A stretch of 64,000 bases of DNA from Alphaproteobacteria bacterium MedPE-SWcel (GCA_001874255.1 MPDC01000017.1:38965-102964), one strand, 5' to 3'; positions 51,424 through 61,241 are shown, numbered from the stretch's first letter. The notes: generated from the letters alone by a model not told the origin. Numbers and translations are program-made.

Positions 51424-52458
51424 TCAGAGGGCTCCTTTGCGAAACTGTGCGACGAGCAGCCACATCAGGACTGGCGCGCCGATCACAGCGGTGAACACGC
51501 CGGCCGGCAATTGCACGATGGGAACAAGCCGGGCCGCCGTGTCGGCCCCCAGCGTGACGAGTGCACCGATCAAGGCAGCAGCGGCGAGCACGGGGGCGCC
51601 GGTTCCCAGCAGGCGACGGGCTACCGGGCCTGCGACGAAGGCGACAAAGGGCAGAGGCCCTGCAACACTCACGGCGAGAGCGGCCAGCACTACCCCGGTG
51701 CAGGTCATGAGCAGCCGCAGAAGAGGCAGACGAAAGCCGAACCCACGCACGATGTCATCGGGCAAGACAAGCCGGTTCAGCGGGAACTGCAGCCAGACCA
51801 CGAGGGGCGTCAGCAGCGCCAGACCGCCCCAAATCAGAGCCACGTCGTTCAGGCTGCGGGCATTGAGCGATCCGGTCAGCCATTGGGCCATATCGGCGGC
51901 GCGCTGTTCGTCGGTCATGCTCAGCAGCAGATCGCTGGTTGCGCTCAGGGTCAGGCTCGCACCGATCCCGACCAGAATGAGGCGGTATGGATCAAGCCCA
52001 TTCTCGCGTCGTGGATCCCAGGCCAGAGCGAGGACCAGCGCCGCAGTCAGCAAGCCGCCAAGCAGCGCCCAGGGCAGCACGAACCGGACCGAGCCGAAGA
52101 CAAGGATGGCCAGAACGGCGCCACAGCTCGCGCCTGCGTTGAACCCGATCACATCAGGTGAGGCCATAGGGTTGCGGAGCATCGATTGGAACATGGCACC
52201 CGACAGACCCAGGGCTGCTCCGGCGCCGATGGCAACCAATATGCGCGGCAGGCGGTGATCGAGCAGGATCATCCGCGTGATGCCGTCCATCTCGCCCGCC
52301 AAGGCGGTGCCCAGGTCTGCGGCCCCGACCGGGAAGCTCCCCAATTGCAGGGCACCGAGGCCGGAGGCAATCAGCACAATGAAGAGACCGATCCCGGTGG
52401 CCAGATTGCGCCGTGAGATCGGCATGGAAAAAGAACCCAGGCGGAGGGGGACAGTCAT
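51424..52458 (-). CDS. FecCD-family siderophore permease (second subunit)
   Basis: A 344-residue membrane protein with nine to ten hydrophobic segments and the FecCD signatures DHRLPRILVAIGAGAALGLSGAMFQSMLRNPMASPDVIGFNAG and ALAVSVAGPLPFVAFVAGPVAR. ATG 52458 overlaps the partner permease stop as ATGA; the ORF extension to 52737 lies inside that gene. It forms a heterodimer with the protein encoded at 52455. Confidence 0.93.
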   Translation of the reverse strand: MTVPLRLGSFSMPISRRNLATGIGLFIVLIASGLGALQLGSFPVGAADLGTALAGEMDGITRMILLDHRLPRILVAIGAGAALGLSGAMFQSMLRNPMASPDVIGFNAGASCGAVLAILVFGSVRFVLPWALLGGLLTAALVLALAWDPRRENGLDPYRLILVGIGASLTLSATSDLLLSMTDEQRAADMAQWLTGSLNARSLNDVALIWGGLALLTPLVVWLQFPLNRLVLPDDIVRGFGFRLPLLRLLMTCTGVVLAALAVSVAGPLPFVAFVAGPVARRLLGTGAPVLAAAALIGALVTLGADTAARLVPIVQLPAGVFTAVIGAPVLMWLLVAQFRKGAL

Positions 52459-53483
52459 AGCTTGCGCACTCCCTTGCTGCGGACCAGCCAGATCAGAACC
52501 GGTCCCCCGAGGATCGCGGACATCACGCCCGCCTGCATGTTGCCGCCGAAAAGGGCTGAACGGGCTATGATGTCCGCGACACCCAGCATCGACGCGCCAT
52601 AGATGCCGCTGTAGAGCGCCAGCCAGCGCATATCCTGTGGCGCTGTCGCTCGAGCCAGATGCGGAACAATCAGGCCGATAAACGCAATCGGGCCCGCCAT
52701 GGACACGGTCGCGGCGCATAGGACAACGATTGCACAACCGGTCAGCAATTGCAGCAGCCCCACACGAACGCCCAACCCCTGAGCGGTGTCTTCGCCCAAT
52801 TGCAACGCGTTGAGGCCAAAGCCTGCGGCGAATGCAATGAATAGCCCGATGGCAACGAAGGGGAGCAGCGCTGTGATCATGTCGAGCGTGACATTGTCAA
52901 ACCCACCAAGCACCCAAACGCGGTACACCTCAAGCGAGGAACGGCTGACTAGCAACAGCCCTCGAATGAGCGCGTAGAACAGCGCGCTGACGGCGGCGCC
53001 TGCAAGGATCAGCCGCCCGGTACGTGAGGGCGCGTTGCCGCCGAGTATGAACACGAGGACGGCGGCCAGCGCGGCGCCGAAAAGGGCGCTCCAGAAGAAT
53101 TGCGCGGGGTCGGTTATCCGCAGCGCAAAAGTACAAAGCACAACCCCGAGCGCTGCCCCGGCATTGACCCCCAATAGCCCCGGATCGGCAAGCGGGTTGC
53201 GCGTGAGCGCCTGCATCAGGGCCCCGGCGACGCCAAGGCATCCTCCACACAAGAGCGCCGCCGCAATGCGGGGCAAGCGGATCTGACGAATGACGATATG
53301 TTCAGCAGAATCGGGGTCAAAAGCGACGAGAGAGAGCCAGATGTCCTGCCACGACAGGGCGCGCACACCAAGGCGCAGGGCAAAGACCGCTGTCACGCCA
53401 ATTGCGAGGATGCCAATTGCGAGCCAGAAAAACCGGCCAGGTTGGACACGCGCGGTCACAGGTATCTCCGACCTAGCGGTCAT
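52455..53483 (-). CDS. FecCD-family siderophore permease (first subunit)
   Basis: A 342-residue membrane protein. RLPRIAAALLCGGCLGVAGALMQALTRNPLADPGLLGVNAG near residue 70 and TVSMAGPIAFIGLIVPHLAR near 250 are FecCD signatures. ATG 53483 is preferred to the GTG at 53492 because GGAGG lies 8 bp before it. The start overlaps the binding-protein gene end by 11 bp, so translation is coupled. Confidence 0.93.
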   Translation of the reverse strand: MTARSEIPVTARVQPGRFFWLAIGILAIGVTAVFALRLGVRALSWQDIWLSLVAFDPDSAEHIVIRQIRLPRIAAALLCGGCLGVAGALMQALTRNPLADPGLLGVNAGAALGVVLCTFALRITDPAQFFWSALFGAALAAVLVFILGGNAPSRTGRLILAGAAVSALFYALIRGLLLVSRSSLEVYRVWVLGGFDNVTLDMITALLPFVAIGLFIAFAAGFGLNALQLGEDTAQGLGVRVGLLQLLTGCAIVVLCAATVSMAGPIAFIGLIVPHLARATAPQDMRWLALYSGIYGASMLGVADIIARSALFGGNMQAGVMSAILGGPVLIWLVRSKGVRKL

Positions 53484-54477
53484 CCGATACACCTCCGGCC
53501 AGAATTCCGGCCTCGCGGGAGGAGGTCACCTCGGTGTCGGGATCTCCATCCATTGCCTGTTCGAGAAGGGGGACGAGCCTGTCCAGCGCGTAGTTGATGC
53601 TCAGCGGGCTGGAATGGGACAGCGCGGATGTCAGCATCAAACCGGAGTATATCTCGCGCCCTTCGATATAGGCCCTCATGAAGCGGCGCAGCGGCAAACG
53701 GTTCAGACGCGCGACAGAGGTGCCTCCGTCGAGCCAAAGCAAAACATCGGCGTCGATGGGGGCGAGATCTTCGTCGGACACGATGTAGTAGGATTGATTG
53801 GGACCCTGGTAGGCAAGGACCTCCTCTGTCGGCACAAAGCCCAGTTCGGCAAGAAATTTCCCGCGGATATCGTGATGGGTATAGGCCCCGGTCGTCCCGG
53901 CCCAGACCATCACCCCGGTTGCACCCTGCCAGTCGGGGTGACTTTGGCGCAGGTCGGCAAAGCGCCGCTCCAGCCCTGCAAGGGTTTCCTGGGCGCGCTC
54001 GATGCGTCCGGTGGCCCGGCCGAGCCGCAACAGCATCTGCTGCCATGACGTCCCGTAGTCCCCGCTGCCGGGCGCCGCTGCGACTGTCGGCGCTATTTCT
54101 GAAAGCAGAGCATATTCGCGCGCCGTCATCCCGGACCATTGGCCGACGATCAAATCGGGCTCCATGGCCGCAATGGCTTCGATATCGATCTCGCCTTGCA
54201 TCACAATGGGGGTGCCGTCGCCCAGAGCGTCCTGCGCCCATGGCCAGACCCCATAGGGAAAGGTGCCATACCATTTGCGCAACGCATGAGGCACCACGCC
54301 AAGCGACAGCAGAAAATCATGGCCGATAAAGCTGAGCGACACCACGCGCTTCGGCTCGGCCGCTATCTTTGTTGCGCCAAAAATATGCTCGATTTCGACC
54401 GGAAACACCTGCGCCACGCCCCTGTTGGGACCGAGCGAGATGGCGCAGAGGGAAATCAGTATCAACAGGTGACGCAT
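53473..54477 (-). CDS. Iron-siderophore ABC binding protein (FecB/FepB type)
   Basis: A 334-residue periplasmic protein with signal peptide (LLILISLCAISLGPNRGVAQ) and a type III solute-binding fold: RVVSLSFIGHDFLLSLGVVPHAL at the first lobe and IAAMEPDLIVGQ at the characteristic PDLI segment. It delivers ferric siderophore to the two FecCD permeases. ATG 54477 is used; a TTG immediately before it is less likely. Located 71 bp after the receptor gene in the same direction. Confidence 0.9.
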   Translation of the reverse strand: MRHLLILISLCAISLGPNRGVAQVFPVEIEHIFGATKIAAEPKRVVSLSFIGHDFLLSLGVVPHALRKWYGTFPYGVWPWAQDALGDGTPIVMQGEIDIEAIAAMEPDLIVGQWSGMTAREYALLSEIAPTVAAAPGSGDYGTSWQQMLLRLGRATGRIERAQETLAGLERRFADLRQSHPDWQGATGVMVWAGTTGAYTHHDIRGKFLAELGFVPTEEVLAYQGPNQSYYIVSDEDLAPIDADVLLWLDGGTSVARLNRLPLRRFMRAYIEGREIYSGLMLTSALSHSSPLSINYALDRLVPLLEQAMDGDPDTEVTSSREAGILAGGVSDDR

Positions 54478-54548
54478 CAAGTGATCTTTGTGTGGCGTTG
54501 GAAAAAGGGGCTCCCCGGACTGGTGCAGCCCGGGAAGCCTGAGATGGC

Positions 54549-56648
54549 TCAGAACTTTGACGTCAGGGTGAGCGCGACATTTCGGCCCTCACCTATGTAG
54601 CAGGCGCCGGACTGGCAGGTGGTGACATAGAACTCATCGAGCAAATTCTGCACATTCAAAGCCACTTGCCAGTTGTCGCGGGAATAGGTGACCGCGGCAT
54701 CATAGAGCGTGTAGGATGGGGTTTCCTGGGTGTCGCTTCCATCCCAGCTGGTGCCGGTGTAGCGAACGCCCGCGCCGAATTTCCAGCCCTGCAGTTTTCC
54801 CTGCCCGGGTTCATAGTTGACCCAGAGGGAGGCTGTATTCTCCGGCACTTGCGCGATCTGCGCGCCGCTGGAGTTTTCAGTATCGAGATAGGTATAGGCT
54901 GCATCGAAACTGACATCCGCGACCCGGTGAAACAGTTCAAGTTCCAGCCCCTTGGACGTGGCTTCGCCGGTCTGGTTGGAGAACCCGGGGTTCGCGGGGT
55001 CGGATACCGTCATGTTCGACTTCGTGAGGTCAAAGATCGAAGCCGCAAACAGGGTGTCGGTGCCAGCGGGCTGATATTTGACGCCAATTTCGTATTGGGT
55101 GCCTTCGGTCGGCTTGAATGGGGTGCCGTTCACATCCGTGCCGACGACGTCCTGCCGAAAGCTCTCGGCATAGCTGATATAGGGCGACACACCATTGTCA
55201 AATCGGTACATGACCGCCGCATTGCCAGTCCATGCGCTGTCGTCAGCCGCAATGGTGGTGGCCCCAAAGCTGCCAGTGCTGGCACCCGTTTTGATGCTGC
55301 CGTAGCGCAGGCCGAAATCGACATAGAGCCGGTCGTTCAACGTGGCCCGGTTCTGAAGATACAGACCCGTTTCCGTGATCGACGTGCCATCGCTGTCGGC
55401 GACGGTAATGGCATTGTAGCCCGTGTAGGTCGGATTGAACGGATCAATCGGTGCGATCTGCGCCCCATAGGCAAAGTCGCTGTCATAATATCCGCGGGAA
55501 TAGCTTGCCCCGATGATCGTACGCAGATCAAGGCCGCCCACGGCATAGTTCGCCGTGGCATAGGCGTCGAGCGCGGCGCTCTTCATTTCGTTCTCGGCGC
55601 GATAGAACGAGCGGTTGATGGTGCCGTCAGCATTGTAGCGACCGTTGCCATAGTTGTCGAAGGCCCACCACGCGTGTTGATACTCGGCCTCGCCCTCAAG
55701 GTAGCGCGCGCTGGCGTTTGCGGTCCAGGTCTCGTTGAAGCGATGGCTCACCATCGCGGTCAGGCTGCGTTGTTCGCTGTTGAATTTGTCAAAGCCGGGT
55801 TCGCCGACAAACAGGCTGTCGTCAAAGAAGGTGCCGTTGCCAAAACCGGTGGCCGGTTCGAGAGTGCCGTAGAGTGATGCGAACTGGATCAGCGGGCTGC
55901 CGTCATTCTTCTGATAATTGGCAAGCAGGGTCAGTTCGGTGTCATCATTCGGCCGCCAGGTAATGGAGGGCGCGAAGGCGAGCGCATCGTCTTGCGAGAA
56001 ATCAACAGGGGTTTCCGCGCTGCGCAACAGTCCCACCAGGCGGTAGCGCAGGGTTCCTGTGGCGTTCAGATCACCGCTGATGTCGCCTGCGATCTGGCCA
56101 CGTTGGTTGGATCCGACGGAGAGCTGCCAGAGGTTCTCGCTGTCCTGTGCCGCCGTTTTCGACGTGGTGTTGACCACACCGCCAACGGAGCCACTGCCGT
56201 AGAGCCCCGAGGCTGGGCCTTTCAACACTTCGACGCTTTGCAGCAGGAAGGGTTCCGGTTTGGTGTCGTTGTAGTAGTCGTAGCGGGCATTGAGACCGTC
56301 ATGCAGGGTGGACGGAGAAAATCCGCGCACCAATGACCAATCGGAGCGGTTGTCGAGACCCCATTGCCCGGCCAGAATGCCGGATGCATATTGCAGCGCC
56401 TGCTCAACACTGGTGGCTCCGCGTTCCGCGATCTGTTGCGCCGTGACGATGTGAACGGCCCGGGGAGTCTTCGAAATGGCGTCACCTGTCTTGGCGACAG
56501 TGCCGGATTCGAGTGCGACGCTCTCGCCAAAGAATGCCGTGTTCTCGTCGGTTTCCACGTAGATTGGTTGGAGTTCTATGACATCAGCGGCAGCAGGCAG
56601 CGCCGCGATCAATGCACAGAAAGATACAGTTGTTGTCCGGAGTCCCAT
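54549..56648 (-). CDS. TonB-dependent siderophore receptor
   Basis: A 699-residue outer-membrane receptor. It has a signal peptide (SFCALIAALPAAAD), a probable TonB box (IELQPIYVE), a plug domain (ISKTPRAVHIVTAQQIAERG, VLKGPASGLYGSGSVGGVVN) and a 22-strand-type barrel ending in LTLTSKF with terminal Phe. The plug motifs match the ferric-hydroxamate/catecholate subgroup. It is the first gene of the uptake operon. The upstream 56649-56770 is AT-rich, as expected for an iron-regulated promoter, but no Fur or Irr site was assigned. Confidence 0.93.
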   Translation of the reverse strand: MGLRTTTVSFCALIAALPAAADVIELQPIYVETDENTAFFGESVALESGTVAKTGDAISKTPRAVHIVTAQQIAERGATSVEQALQYASGILAGQWGLDNRSDWSLVRGFSPSTLHDGLNARYDYYNDTKPEPFLLQSVEVLKGPASGLYGSGSVGGVVNTTSKTAAQDSENLWQLSVGSNQRGQIAGDISGDLNATGTLRYRLVGLLRSAETPVDFSQDDALAFAPSITWRPNDDTELTLLANYQKNDGSPLIQFASLYGTLEPATGFGNGTFFDDSLFVGEPGFDKFNSEQRSLTAMVSHRFNETWTANASARYLEGEAEYQHAWWAFDNYGNGRYNADGTINRSFYRAENEMKSAALDAYATANYAVGGLDLRTIIGASYSRGYYDSDFAYGAQIAPIDPFNPTYTGYNAITVADSDGTSITETGLYLQNRATLNDRLYVDFGLRYGSIKTGASTGSFGATTIAADDSAWTGNAAVMYRFDNGVSPYISYAESFRQDVVGTDVNGTPFKPTEGTQYEIGVKYQPAGTDTLFAASIFDLTKSNMTVSDPANPGFSNQTGEATSKGLELELFHRVADVSFDAAYTYLDTENSSGAQIAQVPENTASLWVNYEPGQGKLQGWKFGAGVRYTGTSWDGSDTQETPSYTLYDAAVTYSRDNWQVALNVQNLLDEFYVTTCQSGACYIGEGRNVALTLTSKF

Positions 56649-56920
56649 GTCTCATTTCCGCTTTTTGCTTTTTATTCGTGCACCTGGCGAAAATGCTTGG
56701 TCAGCTTGCGGCTATAAAAGCCATATAAAAGAGTCAAGTATTATTCCCCCATGGTGATCGTCCGATCGCTGCATTGCAGCAGGGGAAAGGCGGCAGTTGG
56801 AACGAAGGTGGATGGGACGCAGCCTTCGCCCTGTCACCAGCAGAAAGTGCAGCATTTCGGGTTGACAGTTTTGGGGAGCAGAGGCCTAAATGCCCAACAT
56901 TTTTAAAAACCTGGGATGAA

Positions 56921-57586
56921 ATGTTGTTCAACCGTCGTGCCGCTGAGGATGATACAGTCGTGGCCATGCTGGCCTCCGCCATACGGCGGGACATTTCCTT
57001 TGGTGCGCTGTGCCCGGATGAGAAGCTGAAGATCGACGATCTCAGGAAACGCTATGGTGGATCGAACCATTCCATGCGGGAAACCCTGCGCATGCTGGCC
57101 TCCGAGGGCATGGTGGAAGCAACCAATCAACGTGGATTTCGGGTGACTTCGGCCACCGAAGAGGATCTGGCGGATATCCTGCTGGTGCGGCTGGAGATTG
57201 AAAAGCTGGCCCTGTCGCTTGCGATCGAACGTGGCAGCGTGGAGTGGGAAGCGGCGGTGGTCGCAGCCCAGCATCAAATGCGACGTGCCGAGGCAGCCGT
57301 GCAGCGGGACCCCAATGATGTGTCGGCGCTCGAATGGGACGAGGCCTGCCGGGCCTATATGCTGACGCTGGTCTCGGCGTGCGGATCACCGCGCCTGATT
57401 GAAATGGCCGGGAGGTTCTATGATCAGTCCCGTCGTTTTCGTCTTGCGCACCTGCGCGAGGGCCGTCTCGACTTTGACGCGCGCAGCCGTCGGCACACAG
57501 CGCTGGTGACGGCAATCATGGACCGGGACGTGCCGGCAGCGCTTGCGCTTCTGGAGGAGGACACCCGCGCGGACATGTGCGGATGA
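56921..57586 (+). CDS. GntR-family regulator with FCD domain
   Basis: A 221-residue regulator. The winged helix includes LASAIRRDISFGALCPDEKLKIDDLRKRYGGSNHSMRETLRMLASEGMVEATNQRGFRV. The C-terminal FCD helical domain (EEDLADILLVRLEIEKLALSLAIERG) probably binds a small acid or amine with a metal. ATG 56921 gives a normal family length; the ORF start at 56774 adds unrelated residues. It lies 34 bp before an NMT1-type ABC operon in the same direction and likely controls it. Confidence 0.88.
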   Translation: MLFNRRAAEDDTVVAMLASAIRRDISFGALCPDEKLKIDDLRKRYGGSNHSMRETLRMLASEGMVEATNQRGFRVTSATEEDLADILLVRLEIEKLALSLAIERGSVEWEAAVVAAQHQMRRAEAAVQRDPNDVSALEWDEACRAYMLTLVSACGSPRLIEMAGRFYDQSRRFRLAHLREGRLDFDARSRRHTALVTAIMDRDVPAALALLEEDTRADMCG

Positions 57587-57620
57587 GACGCCACATAAAC
57601 ATCACTGGGAGGAGAATACG

Positions 57621-58637
57621 GTGACATACAACAGACGACAAACCCTCGCGCTCATGGGGGCGGCTGCGGCTTCGGGCCTTGCCGCTCCGGCCATCGCCTC
57701 GGGCAAGAAACCGGTGGTGGGGGCCCTGAGCCTGACCAGCCATTCGGGCAGCTTCATTGCGCTGGAACGTGGCTACTTCAAGGATGCGGGCCTCGATGTG
57801 GAACTGAAGTTCTTTCAGGCGGCACAGCCCATGGCCGTGGCGATCGCCTCGGGTGACGTGGATTTCGGGGTCACGGCAATTTCCGGTGGCCTCTTGAGCC
57901 TCGCACAAAAGGGCGCGGTCAAGGTCATCGGCGGTGCGCTCTCGGAGGAGCCGGGTATCGAGGGCCAGAAGCTCCTGGCCTCCGATGCGGCGTTCGAGGC
58001 CGGGTTGACCTCGCCTGCCGCGCTGGACGGCAAGCGCTATGGCATGACCACGGCGGGCTCCTCTTTCCACTACATGGGGTCAAAAATCGCCGGAGCCGAA
58101 GGCGGCACGCCGCAGTTCATCCCGCTGCAGAAGGTGGGGGCCGTCATTGGCGCGCTCAAGTCGGGCCAGATCGATGCCTGGTCCATCGTGCCCCATATCG
58201 CCAAACCCCTTGCCGGCTCGGGTGCGGTGCATATCATCGGCAATGTCGCCGACTATCTGCCGAACTATCAGGTCACCACCGTCTTTACGTCGGCGCGCAA
58301 TGCCAGTGAGGAGCGCGGTTTGACCGAAAGCTTCCTGAACGGCTTCGGCAAGGGGGTTGCGGATTACAACGCGACCATGGTCGACAAGGAAAACGGGGAT
58401 GCCGCCATCGACGAGATGGTCGATCTGATCCACAAATATGTCTACGCCGACCGCCCGCGTGAAAAGGCGGCTCCCTCAATCATCAATGGCTCCATGCGGA
58501 TCAACAAGGACGCGGCGATCAATGTCGCCTCGGTGACAGATCAGCTGACATGGATGCAAACCGAGGGGTTGGTGGATGCGAATATCACGCTCGAGACCTT
58601 CCTCGACACCAGCTATGTGGATGTGATCGGCGCCTGA
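57621..58637 (+). CDS. NMT1/SsuA-like ABC binding protein
   Basis: A 338-residue periplasmic protein with a Tat-type signal (NRRQTLALMGAAAASGLAAPAIA) and the NMT1/THI5-like fold: GSFIALERGYFKDAGLDVELKFF, SGDVDFGVTAISGG and DGKRYGMTTAGS. Members bind sulfonates, nitrate, thiamine precursors or aromatic acids. The start is GTG 57621 with GGGAGGAG about 7 bp upstream. It is followed by a small hairpin and then the ATPase and permease genes. The ligand is unknown. Confidence 0.88.
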   Translation: MTYNRRQTLALMGAAAASGLAAPAIASGKKPVVGALSLTSHSGSFIALERGYFKDAGLDVELKFFQAAQPMAVAIASGDVDFGVTAISGGLLSLAQKGAVKVIGGALSEEPGIEGQKLLASDAAFEAGLTSPAALDGKRYGMTTAGSSFHYMGSKIAGAEGGTPQFIPLQKVGAVIGALKSGQIDAWSIVPHIAKPLAGSGAVHIIGNVADYLPNYQVTTVFTSARNASEERGLTESFLNGFGKGVADYNATMVDKENGDAAIDEMVDLIHKYVYADRPREKAAPSIINGSMRINKDAAINVASVTDQLTWMQTEGLVDANITLETFLDTSYVDVIGA

Positions 58638-58665
58638 CGGGCAAATCAAGTACGGAAATGAGGGT

Positions 58666-58681
58666 GCGGGCAACGGCCCGC
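58666..58681 (+). terminator. Short intercistronic hairpin after the NMT1-like binding-protein gene
   Basis: GCGGGC and GCCCGC pair across a four-base loop, 28 bp after the stop of the binding-protein gene and 22 bp before the ATPase gene. It is GC-only with no T-run, so it is more likely an mRNA stabiliser or a weak attenuator than a full stop. Confidence 0.4.
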
Positions 58682-58702
58682 CCCTGACACAGGACTGAAT
58701 TC

Positions 58703-59470
58703 ATGGACATTCGACTGGACGCGATCAGCCATTCCTATGGCGAGACGGAGGTATTGCGCGACATTTCCCTGGAGGTCGGATCGGGACAGATCGTCTGTCT
58801 GGTCGGCCCCTCCGGCTGTGGGAAGTCGACGTTACTGCGGTTTCTCGGCGGATTGGAGCGGCCAGAGGCGGGGCGGGTCCTGCAACTGGGATCTCCGCCC
58901 GAGGGCTGTCTGAACCCGCTGACCTATGTGTTTCAGGATTTCGCCCTGTTGCCGTGGCGCAGCGTGCACGGCAACATTTCCCTGGTGCTGGAAGATCACG
59001 GCATTCGGGGCGCCCGCGCCGACCAAATCATCGGCGATGTCTTGGCCCGGACCAAACTGTCCGATTTTGCCGGTGCATTGCCGAAACAGCTTTCGGGCGG
59101 GATGAAGCAGCGGGTCGCGATTGCCCGCGCTCTGGCCGTGAAGCCTGCGGTGATGCTGATGGATGAACCGCTCTCGGCGCTCGACAGTCAGACCCGGGAA
59201 CTGCTGATGGACGACCTGATTGCGCTCTGGGACCGGCAGCCCTTCACGGCTGTCTACGTGACCCACAACCTCGCCGAAGCCGTGCGGTTGGGGCACAAGA
59301 TCGTGGTGCTGTCGCGCCGCCCCGGCCGGATCCGCGAGATCGTCGAGATCGAAAAGCCGCTGACCGCGAGAGAGTATGCCGATCCGGATCTTGAGAAGGT
59401 GCAGAAACACCTCTGGAATCTGATGCGGGAAGAAGCCCGGGCCGCTGATGAGGAGTTGCTCAATGTCTGA
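58703..59470 (+). CDS. ABC transporter ATP-binding protein (SsuB/TauB type)
   Basis: A 255-residue ATPase. It has Walker A GPSGCGKSTLLRFLGGLERP, Q-loop YVFQDFALLPWRSV, signature LSGGMKQRVAIARALAVKP, Walker B VMLMDEPLSALDSQTRELL and switch YVTHNLAEAV. The Q-loop and signature belong to the nitrate/sulfonate/taurine group. It overlaps the permease gene by 8 bp. Confidence 0.92.
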   Translation: MDIRLDAISHSYGETEVLRDISLEVGSGQIVCLVGPSGCGKSTLLRFLGGLERPEAGRVLQLGSPPEGCLNPLTYVFQDFALLPWRSVHGNISLVLEDHGIRGARADQIIGDVLARTKLSDFAGALPKQLSGGMKQRVAIARALAVKPAVMLMDEPLSALDSQTRELLMDDLIALWDRQPFTAVYVTHNLAEAVRLGHKIVVLSRRPGRIREIVEIEKPLTAREYADPDLEKVQKHLWNLMREEARAADEELLNV

Positions 59471-60275
59471 TACATCCCTGTCGCATCACCAGCCGCTGGA
59501 AGTTCGGTTTCGGGGCGGAGGCTTTGCCCCGCGGCGTCATCGCTGGATTGGGGCGGCAGCCTTCGTCATCCTGATCGCGTTTCTCGAATGGGCGACGCAA
59601 TCGGGGGTGATCACGCCGCTGACCCTGCCCAAACCCTCGGATGTGTTGGCCACTCTGGTCGAGTTGTGGCAATCCGGCATGTTTGTGAAACATATCGTGC
59701 CCTCATTGACCCGGCTGGCCGTCGGCGCCTCTTTGGGTGCCATTGTCGGCGTGGGTGTCGGGGTTCTGATCGGACTGTTTTCTTTGGTCCGGGCCGGATT
59801 GGTTCCGTTGGTTGCGGCAATCTTTCCCATTCCCAAAATCGCCCTGTTGCCCTTGTTCGTGATATGGTTCGGCATCGACGAGGGATCAAAATACGCGCTG
59901 ATTGCATTTGGGACGTTCACACCAACCGTGGTGGCCACCTATGGCGCGGTCGACAACGTGGATCGCTCCCTGATCCGCATGGGGCAGAGCTTTGGCCTGT
60001 CGTGGTTTTCCATCGTGCGCAAGATCGTGCTTCCGGGGGCGATGCCGGGCGTCCTGTCCGGGCTGAGGATCAGCCTTGCCATCGCGATCATCCTCCTCGT
60101 CGCTGCAGAAATGCTGGGCGCGCAATACGGGATTGGCGCCTATATCCTGGAGGCCGGGTCGCTGTATGATCTGGAACGGCTGTTTGCCGGCGTGGTGATC
60201 CTGTCCCTGTTGGGGGTGCTGACCTCCACGGCCATCGGCATGATCGAACGAAGGGTGCTGGCCTGGCGGTCCTGA
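59463..60275 (+). CDS. ABC transporter permease (SsuC/TauC type)
   Basis: A 270-residue membrane protein with six predicted segments. The EAA loop reads RMGQSFGLSWFSIVRKIVLPGAMPGVLSGLRISL near residue 185, and PIPKIALLPLFVIWFGIDEGSKY is a family signature. ATG 59463 lies within the ATPase gene end. It is the last gene of the NMT1-type importer and converges with the HTH/PBP regulator gene at 60303. Confidence 0.92.
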   Translation: MSDTSLSHHQPLEVRFRGGGFAPRRHRWIGAAAFVILIAFLEWATQSGVITPLTLPKPSDVLATLVELWQSGMFVKHIVPSLTRLAVGASLGAIVGVGVGVLIGLFSLVRAGLVPLVAAIFPIPKIALLPLFVIWFGIDEGSKYALIAFGTFTPTVVATYGAVDNVDRSLIRMGQSFGLSWFSIVRKIVLPGAMPGVLSGLRISLAIAIILLVAAEMLGAQYGIGAYILEAGSLYDLERLFAGVVILSLLGVLTSTAIGMIERRVLAWRS

Positions 60276-60302
60276 CCGATCGGTAGGATCACTGACCCAA
60301 AC

Positions 60303-61193
60303 TCAGGCGTTCCAGGCAACCTGCCCGAAGCCACTGACATCATAGCCCCCAAGACTGGCCGCGCGTTTTGCAAAAGCGTCAGACTGACAGTAGGACAGAA
60401 GGGTCTGGAAGGCCGCGTCGAACCAGGCCTTTCGGTCGACCAGCAAGGCAAATTCTTCCTTGATGACAGGGGCGAAACAGAGGCCATAGCCCTGTGCAAC
60501 GGATTCAAGTCCAAAGGTCACATCGGCGGCGCCGCGGCGCACGTATTCGACCGCTTCATCCTCGGACCGCGCGACGTCGGTCATCTGCACCGCGTCGAGA
60601 TCCAGCTTGGCCTCCGTCGCAAGATCCCGCAGCAGCCGATCGGTGCCGGAACCTGGCTGTCTCGGGACAAGGCGAAGCCCCGCTATGTCCTGAAGGGTCG
60701 ACAGCTCTCTGACATCGTCGCGGTAGACAAGGCCCCGCTGGCGGCTTGCAAAGTGAATGAGCACGGCATTCTGGCTCAAGGCCATGCGTTGGACTGCAGC
60801 GACATTCCATGTGCCAGCCTTGCCATCGCGCAGATGCAACCCGGCTGCGATCCCCTCGCCCTTGGTGAACCGGTCCAGCCCATCCATGGAGCCGTCGAAA
60901 TAGGTGGCAAGCCCGGAGCGCGACTGCCGGATCGCCCAATCCAGCAGGGGGTCATGGCTTCCGAGCAGGATCTGCGGGCGATCTGTGTCCGGGGCGGTTG
61001 TCCCACCGGATTTCGCCCTGTTCAACCAGGCACGTATTTCCCCGGCCGGGAACAGAAGCTTTCCCGTCGCACGTGAACAGGGCACCTCGCCAGAGGCTGC
61101 GAGATCATAGATCTTGCGTTCTTTCAGGCGCAGCAGCTCGGCCAGCTCGTGAACGGTCAGATATTCGTGGTCGGGAAAATTCAGGTCAGTCAT
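60303..61193 (-). CDS. HTH-PBP domain regulator of the tungstate/molybdate locus
   Basis: A 296-residue protein. Residues 8-60 are an excisionase/MerR-like helix-turn-helix (EYLTVHELAELLRLKERKIYDLAASGEVP). Residues about 75-290 are a periplasmic-binding-protein-like domain (PBP_like; RLVPRQPGSGTDRLLRDL, then SEDEAVEYVRRGAADVTFGLE). No signal peptide is present, so it acts in the cytoplasm, probably sensing an oxyanion or molybdenum/tungsten cofactor state. It lies 48 bp after tupA, in the same direction. Confidence 0.85.
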   Translation of the reverse strand: MTDLNFPDHEYLTVHELAELLRLKERKIYDLAASGEVPCSRATGKLLFPAGEIRAWLNRAKSGGTTAPDTDRPQILLGSHDPLLDWAIRQSRSGLATYFDGSMDGLDRFTKGEGIAAGLHLRDGKAGTWNVAAVQRMALSQNAVLIHFASRQRGLVYRDDVRELSTLQDIAGLRLVPRQPGSGTDRLLRDLATEAKLDLDAVQMTDVARSEDEAVEYVRRGAADVTFGLESVAQGYGLCFAPVIKEEFALLVDRKAWFDAAFQTLLSYCQSDAFAKRAASLGGYDVSGFGQVAWNA

Positions 61194-61241
61194 GTCGCAG
61201 TCTGGTTGGGGCGACTTTGGATGGTCGCCCCGCAGACTGTA

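Noticed and set aside
54666-55877. 403-codon plus-strand ORF opposite the TonB-dependent receptor
   Set aside because: The receptor on the minus strand has complete plug and barrel motifs; the opposite frame has no family resemblance.
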